A DNA stretch of 64,000 bases from Oscheius onirici (GCA_932521025.1 OW051473.1:3100001-3164000); one strand, 5' to 3'; shown: positions 49,921 to 62,925, counted from the first letter of the stretch. The notes: a model not told the origin generated them from the letters alone. Made by a program: numbers and translations.

Positions 49921-52900
49921 TCGTTATTGCGGCGTTGCATAAGTAAGCGCCAGAGAGTGGATGCGCGAAAGGGCACGCAATGTTCTGCGAATTTCTTGAG
50001 GGACCACTGAGAAAACTAATATATTTCGGTTTCACCTTGAAACAAAGCAAAAGAATGAATTTGTCACTTTTAATACTATTTCTAATTACATTTCAATATT
50101 TGTTTGGTTCTATATGTTTCTTCTGCCCCCAATATCCTAACCTTCTACTATTATCATGATTTCCTTTCACGGTGTTCGCTCTGTCAAAAGTACATTTTGT
50201 CAAAATGAAACCGTCGAACAGCGTAAGAGCAACGTCGTCCAGACGTGAGCCTGCTAATCTTCGTAAATGCGCAATCTGTTCCAGTTAATAGCAACAATTG
50301 CTGTTGAGTCAAGTCTCGCTTCAATAAATATTTAACCGGGCAGGTGACCAAGTCGGCCGAGAGCCAGCTAATTTGGACACTCCACACTCAGAATCAGTTT
50401 CTATGCGACGCAAAATAGTAATAGCTACAGCCAGCAATTTATGATTTCGTTGTTTCATGTTGTATTTTAAATTATCCATTCATTGAGCTTATCATGATCG
50501 TTTTCATTGCGGAACAGATTCAAAAGCTACGTCTCTAAATGCAGTCTAATAACTTCCCGTAAGAGGAAACGTTTCACGCATGTATCCGCAACACCGCTTA
50601 TCTAGTTTGGCTCTGAAAAGAATGAAAGACTTCGCGGAGATCGTTAATTTTTCATGACAAGGAGAAATTTTCACTAAACGAGGTGAAGCTTTTAAAGAAA
50701 ACTACAATATTTGCCTTTTCAAGTTTCAGAACGATTTCTGTATGATAGTGCTGTTTTAAAAGAGTTAAATGCGAAAAGAGTACCCGCGTATCTTAGGGGT
50801 TAATTAACTGATGGAATCTTGGGAATTGAGGTCGGCACTTACAAATATAATGAATCAAGATAGAAGGCGGATGGAATAGTAATTGAGAAGACCGGGGGAT
50901 AGAGAAACGATTTTCGTAGTCGCCGTTTTGTCTTTTCATAACATACAATTATCTCGTGAAGCACATTAGAGGTGAGGGAGAAAATTTCGACTTGCGGTAA
51001 CCTTGTAAAACGACGACTTGCCTTATACTTGGCGAGTCGACCTGCAAAGCGATGCCACGCAGCATTGCCATGCATTGCATCCCGTGGTCAGGTAGGTCGA
51101 AATTGTTGCATGTCGAGCTCAGATAAGTCGCAGTAGATCAAATTAGCGTGAGCGTGAGCAGTTAAAGAAGGCAAGCGCCGCCGGGGGCGTGGCCTGCGCC
51201 GGTTATAGCAGAAAAGGTGCGCGGATTGTAACACGTCGGCACTGATAGCGCATCGATTCCACACCTCGAAACGTCAAGTCTTTCATCAGATTTGCCAAAT
51301 TTTCAAAGTGTGAGGTCTCTCTAGGGAAGATCTTTTGTTTGTCCGAACTCTGTCCGCCAATTTCTAATCTCTCTGTGCACAGAAGCATGAACACAGCACA
51401 ACACACACACAACTAAGTACTTGACAACGTATATGGATCGGATGTTGGCCCGTTGTCTTTTTTGTGCCTACTAAAAGCCCCCTTGACAATCTGGCCCTGG
51501 AGACAAAAGGGATCTTTTTCGAAGTGGGGCCTATAGTGTCGTAAATTCAATGTTAATGAGAGCAATGAGAGCACATGGCCCTCTCTCTTTCTGTTACACT
51601 TCAGATTGAATTGTCTTTCACGACGAAGGTGAATAAATCTTACCTTTGATGGCTTAAACATTGGCTGTGGAATTGTAGCCGCCTATTACGCATTGAACAC
51701 TGCCTAATCCATTCTAAACCGACTGAGTGAAAGAAAGTTATGAGTAGACGAAACGGAACAATTGTATAATTTTGAAGGAAAATTGAAAGAATCCGCCAGA
51801 GCTAATTGACCGGCCGATTATTCAAAGGACCAAGCGGGGATTAACGCACTTTAAGGCACTCCATTATAATTGTCTTTGATTCTGGCAGAAGAATTGGCGT
51901 GAGAAAAACTGAAGCTTGCTCATCTCAAAAATGAGTCCAAAAATAGTTTTACGGGAAGAGTCCTGCGCTTTTTGTAATGGTATTACGACGATTTGAAAAA
52001 CTGAATGGAAGCATACATATACCAGTATGCTAACCAGGTGTGTCACAGCACTCTCCTTCTTCCGTTCAGAAATGTGTCACAAATTTTTCAGCTCGACTGA
52101 CACTTGCCAAGAGACTCTTTTGTTCGTCTTTAAACACTATTAGAGAGCCTAAAAATGGAGCTTCCTGGGAATTTGGGGCTTACACAGCGCCACAGATGTG
52201 TCCCATTTGTATAGTATTACCCTAAATTGGTGCCAAATCTGCTCAGAACTGAGATGAATCCAAAAAGAAGGAGCGGGAGCAATATCGGAACTACGCCAAA
52301 CCATAAATCCCTGAGTTGGTTTCTCCTGAGGGAGAAGGGAAATGAATTTCTTTTGTTCGCCTTTGCTCTCTTACATCCAGTCTCTTTCCGAAACGTGGAC
52401 GAGGCTTAAAGAACACGCTGTAGTGATAATGGCATTCGAAAACTTCGTTTGGCAACATACACTTAAGGAGTGTCTTCTACGCCTCACGATAGCCTCTCGA
52501 TTGAGGTCCTTCTATAGATATGAGGGGGAGCAAGCTAAGAAGAAGAGGAGCTGGGCCAAACGAATGCAAATCGGGAAGCCAGAACTAGAGCCCAGATTTG
52601 AATACACTTACCGCCGTTGTGCATGTGCCTAGTCAAAGATGGAGGCTTAATTAGGAATGACAACTCAACAAAGAAACTATCCAGATGACAACAACTTAAA
52701 TTGGTGCTGAACGGGCTATTTAAAGAGAAAACGTGTGCCCAGAGCCCTAAGACTGAAAGAATGTCTCACCGGTCTAGACGGTTCCGAAGGAGGCTTTTCT
52801 TGCGACTCGGAATCCGAGTCTAACGTCCACATGTCATCCTAGACGAAGGCAGGTGTGCCGAATTTACCACGTTAGCCACTTTCAACTACTAAATTGCTGG

Positions 52901-55407
52901 CGGTCTACATTGTTGAGTTCGCGCAATTACCTTTGTCCCGACGCTTTTGGCCTGACTTTTCTCAAAAAGCAGCAATTTTAAAGGTTTTCAGCTTGTGCTG
53001 TTTTATGAAACTTACTGTCAACAACGTTGTGTTTATCTAACTTTCTAAACAAAGAAATAACCTATCCGAATTGTCTTTTGTTTCTCTTACAAATCCTAGT
53101 CTAACAACACCAGGTTTAAACTCAGATAATCTTGTTTATAGCTCCAATATCACTCTGTCTTCTCTCCCTATCCTATCTTGTTCTTTTTGACATATTGACC
53201 GCCGATCAGAAAAACTCATATAAATTCATTGTTTACGCGTGCAAAGCAATTCATTTGCTTGGGTTCACTATCGTGAGTGAGAGTCCCCCTCGGTGTTCAG
53301 GTGTCAGTGCCTCACAACAAAAAGATGACAAAGACGAACGACTGCTGATACTTTTGTCAACGGGGAGATTGCCGGACAACAGCTGCCAATGTGGGAGAAC
53401 GGAAGGAAGACAGCTCTGACACGCCAATTTGCAGGTCATTTCAAAGATGTTTTAGGCTGATAAGAATTTAAAAAGGTGAAAATATTTTTGAGCAGAAGAT
53501 GCGCGCGGAGGTTCAAGTGGGAAAGTAGTAAAGCCTGCCCTTGCATTTAGTGCTGACGTGATTTCTTCTGACAGCCGACACCCTATCCGAGAAGTGGTGC
53601 ACAAAGAGTCAACTCTTCGCAAAGATATTCATTAGGGCAAAAATGACAAAAAAAATAATGTAAATGGAGTGTTATTAGGTATAAACTACTATTATGGCCT
53701 GAATTTCAAGTATTGCCGAAGAGAACACAATCTGGTGGCATTGAGATGCAGTGGCGCGTATGTGGAGCAGCTGCGCAGAACCGGCGAAAATGGGCAGAAG
53801 TCAATCAAAAAGAGTAGTCCTGGTATATTTTCTTTGTAAGATACAGCCAATTGTCTGATTGCCATAGTGGGTGCCACAAATATAGACACTCTAGCCGAAA
53901 AAACACGCACCAGACGCATTCGGTCGTGTGTTCCAACGTAATGAAATCTGCCCTGGAGAGCTAATTGACTTGTGTGGAAGACACGATCCAAACTTGTCTT
54001 TACATGTTTTTGTCGGAAGAAGTGCAAAAGTCTCCAAATGTTTGTTTAGAAGAGGATTGACGTGTCTAGGAAGGAGAAAAGTCTAAAACGGAGAATGGCA
54101 GGCCGGCGCTTGCAATTCGTGTACTTCATCTCAACGTAATTTGTCGCATCCATAAAGAATAATCATAGACTTTTTATTGGGAATTGAGAGTAGTTATGTG
54201 GTCCCAAATACTATCAACGGAAAAGGACCGCATAGAGCCGACTACCGCCACTTACTACTAGAAAACGTAGAATGCAATAAAATAACTGCCTTTTCCAAAA
54301 GCCCAGCAGCAACAAAATCATAGAACAGACACGGGATGAAATCATTTTTCGGGGTTACCGCGATGTGAATAGCTGATGAAGGGTCAGGAGCAAATGCTTT
54401 GATTAATGAAAGACTGGCTAATGAATGGACCCGATCTAACCTATCCTGCCTTTTACGTCACGTGAAAAAAGCAAACAAATAGGTAGTCGGGTTACCGAAG
54501 TGCACACTTAATTTTGGACAATAGAATTATTAGCCGCGAGCCCGTGTCCAAGTTCTTACTTCAATCTTTTACAGCATCAGAGTGGCGTTCTAAGAGAGCA
54601 AGACGTTTGACATGGCACCCTAATTCGACATTTTTATAACCCCTTCCCGAGGGAGTCATTTCAGTCTCCCGGTCAGGCGTCGTTCGAAAGCAGAACTGCC
54701 CTCATACTTAGCTACTATCAGCCGTTTACGACAACTCCCATAATAAGTCTCCCAAATTAATTAAACTGTCCCCAAAACTGTTTTGACGTGTACTTTTTGC
54801 AGTGTCTTTGTTGTAAGCCATTCTACTTCTTGAGAGCGTAAACATTAATTATGTAAATAATGTCTACGAAGGCCTCTGCGACTCCATTCAGCAAAACACG
54901 AAATTGAAGCAGGATTAATGGGTAATGAACTTGACCCCTTTTTGTGGGCAGCCAAGACGGAAGAGAAATGCCACGTAGCCATGCTGAAGGCCTAAACAGG
55001 TCGTCTAATAAACGACCTGATATTAATATCTGAGCCACACGAGCCTCTTTACAGTTTCCAGGAAAAATTCGCTTGTTGACAGAAATTCCGTCTGGGGCTA
55101 ATTGCTCATGAAAGAGGATCCTACTGATTTCCGAAGCATTCATCAAAATCTGGTCCAGATTACCACAAAATGACAGAAGAGACGAAAATGTTGGAAACAG
55201 ATGGCTTATAGGAAAGAGTTCTTCAGGATGGAGTTCCAAGCTGCACTTTGAAGTAAGTGGACCAATCCGTCCATCTACCTAGACACACCCGACCCACCGC
55301 TTTTGACATGTTTTTGACACCCGTAGTTTGAATTTTGACACCCGGCTGAAAGATATGTGAAACTCTTTTTGTGCGAGTATTTTCCCGCCGCAAAATAAAA
55401 CAGATAC
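49921..55407. other. gene-poor region, probably a long 5' intron of unc-7
   Basis: No exon with good splice sites was found. Several 60-140-codon open frames occur on both strands without supporting signals. An overlapping TACGTCA/CACGTGA site lies near 54457. If the proline-rich exon at 55745-56046 belongs to unc-7, this stretch is intronic. Confidence 0.35.
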
Positions 55408-55571
55408 AAAGAGGTGGCGTACTCCTTGACGACAGCCATGATGTCCTTTTCGGAATTACCAACGGTTACGAGTTTCCGTGGCCTAGGCTCTCTCACGCTG
55501 CCACCGGGCTCAATAAAAGAGAAGAGGGCAACGAGAGCGCCGGCTAGAGTTACCTTTGTGCCTGTGTGCAT
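55408..55571 (-). CDS. possible first exon of a small secreted protein
   Basis: The ATG at 55569-55571 starts MHTGTKVTLAGALVALFSFI, a plausible signal peptide, followed by EPGGSVREPRPRKLVTVGNS and EKDIMAVVKEYATS, then a GT donor in phase 2. The downstream exon is uncertain: CTTTCAG at about 55348 would open into a short basic tail (RVSKFKLRVSKTCQKRW) ending at a TAG. A secreted or neuropeptide-like product is suggested by the leader and the dibasic RPRK. No homologue was recognised. Confidence 0.4.
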
Positions 55572-55744
55572 CAATTTCACGTGATTGCTTCACTTAACAA
55601 CTCATTGTTAGTGATTCAGGAGAGAAGGCCGCGCCTGAAGAGCGCAATCAGACCAAACGTCGCACTTTTTCTAATGTGCATTAGATGTCGCTTTGCTTCA
55701 CTGGATAAACGGAAGAAAATATTTGTGGCAATATAGAAACTCAC

Positions 55745-56046
55745 CCCATATACTGGGATCGGAAATGTGTAGCCTGGCTGTCGATAGAGTCGTCTTCGTG
55801 GATCAGGAACAGGAATAGACGCTCCGCGTGGCTTGAGACCACCGTTTGTGAAGGGGATCGACTCCTTGACGCAATCAAGAGGTGCCGGAGGAGGGACAGG
55901 AGGTAGCTGTCCTCCCAGATGGTTGTTATTAAGAGTGGCTAGAGACTGGGTAGTTGGGATTTGACACTTGGTCTTTGTCGGGGGGAACTGTGCTGAGGTG
56001 CTCGACGACAGGGACATAGGGGACCATGGGCCCACTAGCGCCACAT
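55745..56046 (-). CDS. proline-rich internal coding exon, probably of unc-7
   Basis: Bounded by a clean acceptor (CATTATTCAG) and donor (GTGAGT), 302 nt, ending in phase 0. Encodes VALVGPWSPMSLSSSTSAQF, a Thr/Ser-rich part, LGGQLPPVPPPAPLDCVKES, NGGLKPRGASIPVPDPRRRL and YRQPGYTFPIPVYG. It is on the unc-7 strand and upstream of it. The phase-0 end would join in frame to the [10 protein letters not shown] segment starting at 49746, and both pieces are proline-rich like the UNC-7 N-terminus. Membership of unc-7 is inference; it could be an independent gene. Confidence 0.55.
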
Positions 56047-56409
56047 CTGAATAATGAAATCTAGGATGCGTGATTGCAAAAAGTTGAGAAGAGTGAGAAA
56101 GAAACAATAAACACGGATGAAACCGTGAGAAATAATAACAGTCAGCAGAGCGGGGAATTTGAGTTTGAAGGAGGAATGGGCGTGGCCTTCTCGCCAGGGG
56201 GCGAATAAATCAGACCAACTGAACGCAACAGAGATGTCTGTTCCCTAAAGCCGTTTATAAAAATTTGTTGTTTTCTGTTTGTTTACCAGTTGCAAACTTA
56301 TCTGCCTTAGTTATTTGCCACTGATTTGTGTTGAAAAAAGTACATTTTAAAAGCACTCAAACGAAACGTTTTGTTCCGCCTCTAGGTTGATAATTACTTC
56401 CAGGTTCCC

Positions 56410-56661
56410 ATAGCAGTTGAAATCGACTCAGTATCCGTGAAACACGGACCCAGAGGTGAATGGGCATTTGAAAGCGGAAACATTTCTGCAGCGAAAGTTG
56501 TCCCATTTGAATTAACTTGAGCTCGTGTCTCAAAACAAAGCTTTGATTGAATCTGTGGAAATTGGATAGAAGAAGGTGCTCATCAAATTGAAAACGGCCA
56601 TGTGACTGCCGCTGTTAAAGTTTTTGGAAGGAAGCTAGTAGGGGCCACCTTCTCTCAATCA
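56410..56661 (+). other. plus-strand coding-like traces
   Basis: After a CTTCCAG acceptor the frame reads VPIAVEIDSVSVKHGPRGEW AFESGNISAAK to a stop. A second stretch reads EGAHQIENGHVTAAVKVFGR KLVGATFSQS, up to a GTAAAC donor at 56662. The two pieces resemble each other slightly (NISAAKV / HVTAAVKV) and look like secreted beta-sandwich protein, but their phases do not join. They may be unrecognised exons or a decayed gene. Confidence 0.3.
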
Positions 56662-58014
56662 GGTAAACGCGATCAAGCAAAAAAGGAAAACTTCCGGAGC
56701 GGAAGGCAAATAACCAGTGGCAAATAGTCAGGCATCTGGTAGTAAAAACGATCTTTGTCTTCCGTGTTGTCATCTCCTAAATTTCGCAAGAATCAACGAA
56801 AAGTGGAGGATGGGTCCAGGCCAAGGAGTAGTGCGCAAATTGTGTTCGAGCGAGCAGCCAAGCACATCAAAACAGGGGTTCATCCACTAGATAACGAAAG
56901 AAAGTAGTAACTTGTGGCGAAAGGTGCGTAAAAGGACTGATTATGGGCAGTAAAGCTTGCATAATATAAGCATACTAATCGAGGTGCTGCGTTGCAAACT
57001 TGTGATGAGATTTGTTCCCTTTAGTGCTGTAAAAACATGTTAGCATGAGAGTATTTTGTATCAACGATAGTAGTATTATGTACGTGTACAAAACGTCTAA
57101 AAATTTACGCAACTTACTCTACTCGCACTTTCAAAAACTTTCGTGTAGGACAAGTGTTCATTTGGGCAAATATGAGTGTCTCCTGAATAATGACAGTTGA
57201 GCATTGTTCCAATGCGCAGATGCCCTGGGGAGACATCGCTTCTCCAGATTAGAGGTCAACTGTCAAGCCGAGGAGTAGTTCGTAGCAGTGGAACATGTTT
57301 TCGTGATAAAAGTTTCAATGTTGGAGCACTGTTGCAAAACAGGAGAGGAAAAGAGGCATGCTCGCTTCTGTTGAAATAGAGAAATGGCTTGAATGCAATG
57401 GCTTGTGCGTGTTCAAAACATAATATGCGGCTACGGTTGGCTGATTGTGTAGAGCAAATGAAAGGGTTCAAGAGTCGATATACACTGTGGCGTTCTTATG
57501 CTTAGTAGGTCGAAGAGCTAGACGAGATGACTTGCGATTGAGAAGTTCAAAATAACGGGCCACGAGACCATAGAAAATGCACATTCCGAACAAAGTCTGC
57601 AGGTAAGGCCTTAGGTACACCTCGATGACTACAAATAGATGCCTTTCTGCAGAGAAAACTAAAGTCTTCGTGCAGAAATGGCTTGTGCCATATGAATACT
57701 TGCAAAAAATAGCTGCAAAACGAACTGTTCACGTTCAGTTATCTCTACCATTGTATTTCACAGATGAAAACACCGAGTTCCATTTTCTCTACAATTCCGG
57801 TGTTCGGGAGTCACAGGTCAGTTTAAGTGGTTGCTTACTCTGAATTATTCACACCCTTTCTCAGTCTCTCGTTCCGCCTACCGTAATCCGACCCATACAC
57901 GAAATCGCGTCATACATGCAGGCACATGCAAATCGCTGTGCCTCTGATTTCGATAGTTTCACAAACGTTTGTCATCAGAGACACAGTAACCATTTAACAT
58001 GGAAAGACTTACCT
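56662..58014. other. sparse region with a possible plus-strand exon
   Basis: At about 57649-57817 the plus strand is open between a TTTCTGCAG acceptor and a CAG|GTCAGT donor (KTKVFVQKWLVPYEYLQKIA; AAKRTVHVQLSLPLYFTDEN). It is preceded by ITGHETIENAHSEQSLQ ending at CAG|GTAAGG (57601), but the phases do not match. Possibly the same gene as the traces at 56.4-56.7 kb. Nothing else was seen. Confidence 0.3.
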
Positions 58015-58016
58015 TA

Positions 58017-58057
58017 GCAGGACTCGGGCGCCACGGGCCGTTGAAGTCGCCCTGGAA
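58017..58057 (-). other. candidate micro-exon
   Basis: About 39 nt flanked by a good acceptor (TTTAATGTTTCCAG) and an excellent donor (AAG|GTAAGT) on the minus strand. In phase 0 it encodes GDFNGPWRPSPAK, proline-rich like the unc-7 N-terminal exons. It could be an alternative unc-7 exon; in other phases it hits a stop at the donor. Confidence 0.4.
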
Positions 58058-60103
58058 ACATTAAAGATAGAAAATAGAGATGAAATTGAACGTGAACCCA
58101 TAAAACATAGAGCATGATTTGGGTGCTATAAGCGCTTTGGTGCATGGCATCTAGGAGAGAAGGAAATGAGCCTGAGAGGCGTGGAGATAAGAAGGTGCCT
58201 TCTTGATTAAGAGGCTCTCTCAATTAAACAGGACAAGGCTGTGATTTCAGTGGACAACGAGGCAGAGTGGCTCTGAATCTGTCATCTCCCACGATTTGTC
58301 TTGCCAAAGCCAGCTATGGAACATCATTCAAAATACCACGCTAGGCCAAATTGGCTATCCGTTTTCGGGTTCAAAAAAGATGACCCGAGTACTCGCCATT
58401 GAAAAACCCACTAACTCTCATTTTGAAAAAGATGTTATGCATCTACAAAAGTGTTAAAGTAATACACAATTAAATAGGCAAGAAGTACATCAAAACCCAT
58501 CTCCCCATTGTCTTTGTAAGATTTGAGAATAATATAACGCATTTTCGAGCACTAATCAGCGTAATCATACAAATTAGCTGTTAACATAAAAAGTTATAAA
58601 TGTCTCGATGGAAATGAGAACATTCTCTACCCTCGAAAATATGGGACGACAGCGGACAGTGTTTTGAGGCATGTGTTCAAGTGGTATACGCAATTTGGGT
58701 TCATTGACGGATATCAGTAGGCTGACAGCTTAAAAAACTGGGATGTGAAGCCGCTAGGCTGGAGTAACTACGCTTAAAGAGAAAGTTCTCGGTTCGTTCG
58801 GCAAGTGTCCACACCTCATAAAAGCAGGGAGGGTGTGTATGATTTACACTCAAACGCTAAACAAAAAGTAAGCAGCAAAAGATTTGAGATTCTTGATAAC
58901 GAGGCGGCTATACACACTTTTCTTGAGCCCAAATGTCATACACTAGTGTTCGCCTGATGAAAATGTTGCAGCTTTTAGTGAGGTTGCAAAATTGTGCTTC
59001 ATTACGGATATCATGACAATCGAGTTGATTACGGTATCATATTAGAAAAAGAAAGACTTTGCTCTGGTTCAGAACAAAAAGACTCATTCGCAGGGTCATT
59101 TCAAAATGGAACGAGAAGAGTGACTCAACAGCCTAAATGTGTTCCTAAGTAGGTCTTCTTCAAAAATTTTGTGTCTAAAAGGGACAGCTCATTGGGATGG
59201 ACCGAAGCACCTCGGATAGTAAATTGGAAAAGGTTTTGTGGTCAAGACATAACATGACGGCACTTCCGCGCGGAGGTCGGGTCTAATCTTTCCTTCCATA
59301 ATTAAGAGAACACGGGTGTGCGCCGGTTATGCAGCCATTACTCAAAACGCACTTGAAACGCGGCCCGAAGGCTAAGAAGCGAAACCATGGGAAAGCCGAA
59401 GACACTGGAGCCGAAAAAACTGTTAAGCACTTCGAACTCTTTAAGAGACTACGCCTACTTCTATTTTTTGGGACTAGACAATTTGCAGAGGTCGTAGTGT
59501 CGTGAACCCACTGGGAGAACGACAAAAAGCACTACGCCGAATGGGGTTAGCTCAATAATAAGAAGCCAAATGTGGAGGCTTAAAAATCTATGTTTGAGTT
59601 CCGCCAATATCCGTGAGAAACGGCAAAAAGGATACCAAGACAGCGAAAAGGAGACGACGAGGTAGTTTGTTGACAATGAGGAGGCCGGTCACCTATGAAT
59701 TACTAATCAAAATGGTACAGGATAGAGTTACTGGAGAGCACGGTGAGAATTCCCAAATAGTGCATTGGCTCGAGGGAACGCAGAGAGAATTTACAACACG
59801 AAATTCGAGCTGTAAGCGAGACCAAACTGCGAGACAAAACGAATGGCCACGTTTTTCTAAGGCAGAGCTGTCAACTGCTCATTAGTCATAGAAATTCGAG
59901 AGTTTCCTCCTCGAGACAGGCGCTAGACCTTTTTCAAATCTTTCAAATTCATTGCAGAAAACACAACTGCTATTAACTATTCCAATTTTTGGGTGGACAG
60001 GTCTGTTTCACTGATCACTTCTTCAACAGACCATATCATTTAGAAAGCAGGCAAACACAAACGCAAAAACACTGATTATAGTAAAGAGCATAACGTTGAA
60101 ACT
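58058..60103. other. gene-poor region
   Basis: No spliced coding sequence, RNA gene or repeat family was recognised. A plus-strand open frame at 59613-59885 was judged unsupported. Confidence 0.4.
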
Positions 60104-60344
60104 CACAGATGTTCGACTGGCGGTATAGATTGAGAAGGTCTTGCCTGAAGTAAGGTAGCCGATTGATTCTGAAACTAGGTAGAAGCTTCAAATTGGGAGA
60201 GCTTTCCAGCGCAACCCCTTGAATTATAGGATGCGAGACAACTGCGCAAAATACAATTAAGCACCGGTAATGGACAGAATGGAAGAAGAGAGAAGAAGAA
60301 GGAGATAGAGCCGAAGGGATACGACACACATTACGACGCATCAA
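60104..60344 (-). CDS. possible first exon of a secreted peptide precursor
   Basis: An open frame with ATG at its start contains a hydrophobic stretch (RCLIVFCAVVSHPIIQG) followed by ESSPNLKLLPSFRINRLPYF and RQDLLNLYRQSNI, ending at a strong donor (ATCT|GTGAGT). An overlapping frame starts MCVVSLRLYLLLLLSSSILS, a better signal peptide, but needs a 23-nt intron to enter the same mature sequence. Continuation exons are not identified. Secreted peptide or neuropeptide precursor is a guess from the leader. Confidence 0.35.
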
Positions 60345-61483
60345 TTCGTCTCTCTGATTTCAGTTTTTAGTGAATTGGAAGGTCTCATTCTTTCGGACAT
60401 GCGGCACTGGCGCCCAGAAACCTAGACTTCGGGACGTCGGTATTATTGAGATAAGTGGTGTATTCGGAATTCGTTAGACAATGCTTCTTTTGGAAAAGTG
60501 GGGTCTCCTAAAATGATAGATTAGTAGAGAAAAGATGCTCGCGTGGCCGTTAGATATGCATGAAATAGCAACGCTCTCGTCTTTGAGACCACGTAGGAAC
60601 AATGGTGTTCCATTCCAAACTCTAACTGATACAGATTCAGAGGCTATGGTAGAGTCTAAAAGATTCCCTTTCTCAAGATTGACAATGCACACGACAGAGA
60701 AAGCCACTAAATATGAGAAGACGTGCTGCTTGGCGTGACTGTTGAAAGGCACCTGAGAAGAGAAGCAAATGACCGCCGGCCCGTGTCATATTTCTTCGTC
60801 GCACAAAATGCCAAGGTCTTGATACTTTAAGGCATTCGGTGTGCAAAAACTGTGTATGTAGATCCGTAAAATCTGTATTTTCAAAAATAAGAAGAACAGC
60901 TCTCATTTACAACGAGTACTCTTTAAATAAACTTCAAGAAGATGTCTGGATATCACATTTCATCGCCTTACATCGGCAACATATGCTTCCTTTATCGATG
61001 AGACGGCAGGGTAAAAACAATTCGAATGTTTTATGAAGCTAGTAAGTTTTTCTTTATCAAACGGGCGACACTTGACTGCAACAAAGCGAGAAGTATACCA
61101 ACTTGACTTCAAGGCGGGTAACAATTCTTGGAAAGACTATTTTGTGAACATGAAAATAAAAAAATAAAAAACCCAATACAACAGTTTTCATCCAAAAATT
61201 GGATGCCTAAGGAGAGCCCTTCAAATTTCATTGACAGGTTCATAAAACTGAAATGTAAGATCGTAAGACGACATTTCAGTCTTGTTTTTTACTTTGAGCT
61301 TCGGAATCCTTGCCTGTGAAGAAAATGTACTGTTTAAACTTGTTCTTCGTTCTCGGTTCGTTTTGAACACAGCTGTAGGCATCAGTTTGAAAAGTACATC
61401 TAGTAACACTGGTTGATCGATGGCTGCCCGGTGATTTGTGGCTCGAGAATGAGAGCCCCCGCTTCTACCATAACCTGAACCAG
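60345..61483. other. upstream region of the homeobox gene
   Basis: No supported coding exon. The frame of the homeobox gene stays open upstream to about 61397 (VDRWLPGDLWLENESPRFYH), so an additional 5' coding segment is possible. Confidence 0.4.
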
Positions 61484-62646
61484 ATGGCTATGGCGAGCGG
61501 TGGCTGGCAACATCAAGCTCCCAAGGATCTGGAAAACGGTTTGTTTTACTTTTGTCTTGTTTCACTTTTTCTTGTCACTATTGCTATTTCTTTCAGTGTT
61601 TTTGCTGCGCTTTCCAAAACATTTTCAAACAAAATTTGCTGCATTTTGCGGATCATTCAAAGAATCCAAGAATCAATCCGCCTTGAACTGGCTTACAGGC
61701 ACCCGCCATAGAGGAAGGTTTTTCCCGCAATGGGTTCACGCAATTTTCCCTCATTCGCTTCTGTGTAGTTTGTTTTGTCAAGCCATCATTTTCAGATCCA
61801 TCAAATGTAAAAAGACGTTTTCGGACAAATTTCACAGAAGCCCAGTCAGTTTTTCTGGAGGATTCGTTTCAAGAATCGCATTATCCAGATCAAGCTGCTA
61901 AGCGGGAAATGGCAAGGATGCTGGACTTGCCCGAGGATAGAATCACAGTAAGTTGTAGCTGCTCAATTCTGCAAAAGAAAGGGCATCAACGAAATTGTTT
62001 TGAATCGTATGGTACACGTTCAAAAAGTTATTAATAATACAAAAATTTCTTCGTCAAACAAAATGTATGATTTCATCAGAAATAAAGTTCCACTGAATGC
62101 CAAAAAGTAAAAAATTAAGCAAAAACTTACAATTTCGAGTTAGTGCTCTCGACAATAGCCGCCTCTAAACCAATACTCTCACATGTGTCGGCTACGGTAT
62201 ACGAGCCAGATGTCTGCGGTGGCTGCTTTTACAGCCGGAAATGAGGCTGAGTGACAGTGACAAACCGTAGCTTTTGAGCAATGTAGCAATTTCAGGTTTG
62301 GTTTCAAAACAGGAGAGCAAAATGGAGGAGAAAGGAAATGCGGGATAAGGTGCGTTTCTTTTTATTGGGTTTTTATCAGAGGTCATTTTTTGTATTTCGA
62401 ATTTTCCAAACTGCTTGGCCATTAATTTCCGATCAAACTGCTTTGCCGTATTCCTTTACAAAGTATTTTAAGGAAAAATGCAAAGGAGATCAGCCGTCGT
62501 CGTATCCCATTCAGCCTTACTACGATGGAAACTACTCTTTTGAACCACCACCAACACAATCTCACTATTTTCCCTGTCCCCAGCTGCCTCCTCAACAACC
62601 TGGCTGCTGTCAATTGTATCCTATTCCAGAACATACCCATCAGTGA
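61484..62646 (+). CDS. paired-like homeodomain transcription factor
   Basis: Four exons (61484-61538, 61796-61947, 62296-62349, 62473-62646) in phase, about 145 aa. The homeodomain runs RRFRTNFTEAQSVFLEDSFQ, ESHYPDQAAKREMARMLDLP, EDRITVWFQNRRAKWRR. Helix 3 WFQNRRAKWRR with Gln at position 50 and HYPD in helix 2 place it in the paired-like (Prd) class without a paired domain. An intron splits the homeodomain just before VWFQ, a common position in this class. The N-terminus is only about 25 residues (MAMASGGWQHQAPKDLENG). The C-terminus is Pro/Tyr/Gln-rich (YYDGNYSFEPPPTQSHYF; PQLPPQQPGCCQLYPIP), probably a transactivation region. The last acceptor may be TTACAAAG at 62463, adding three residues. 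A nuclear DNA-binding role in cell fate, often neuronal, is expected. Confidence 0.92.
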
Positions 62647-62925
62647 AGAGACCAAAGAATGAGCAATGATGTGACTATTTAAATCTGAATGCTGTTAGCT
62701 GTAATACTTGGTTTTAAATGAATTGCTGCAGTGTGAACGTGTACAAAACAAGAAGAGATTTATTGGTTTTTTGACCTTTAAGGAGCAATAGAGATCACGA
62801 AGAGATGCTAAGATTTTTGGCAATAGCGTTTTGAATAGTATCACAAAAAATACCGGCAACTGAAACATGCGCTGTGATAACTGCATGACACACAAGTCTT
62901 TAAGTAGTGTTCGTTGAACTTCTTT
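62647..62925. other. short 3' spacer between convergent genes
   Basis: Between the homeobox stop and the GPCR stop; 3' UTRs of both. Nothing else was seen. Confidence 0.5.

Noticed and set aside
54823-55239. 138-codon minus-strand open frame
   Set aside because: No family resemblance, no acceptor or donor, and a weak start. Could be chance in low-stop-density sequence.
59613-59885. 90-codon basic plus-strand open frame
   Set aside because: No splice sites, no homology recognised, surrounded by non-coding sequence.
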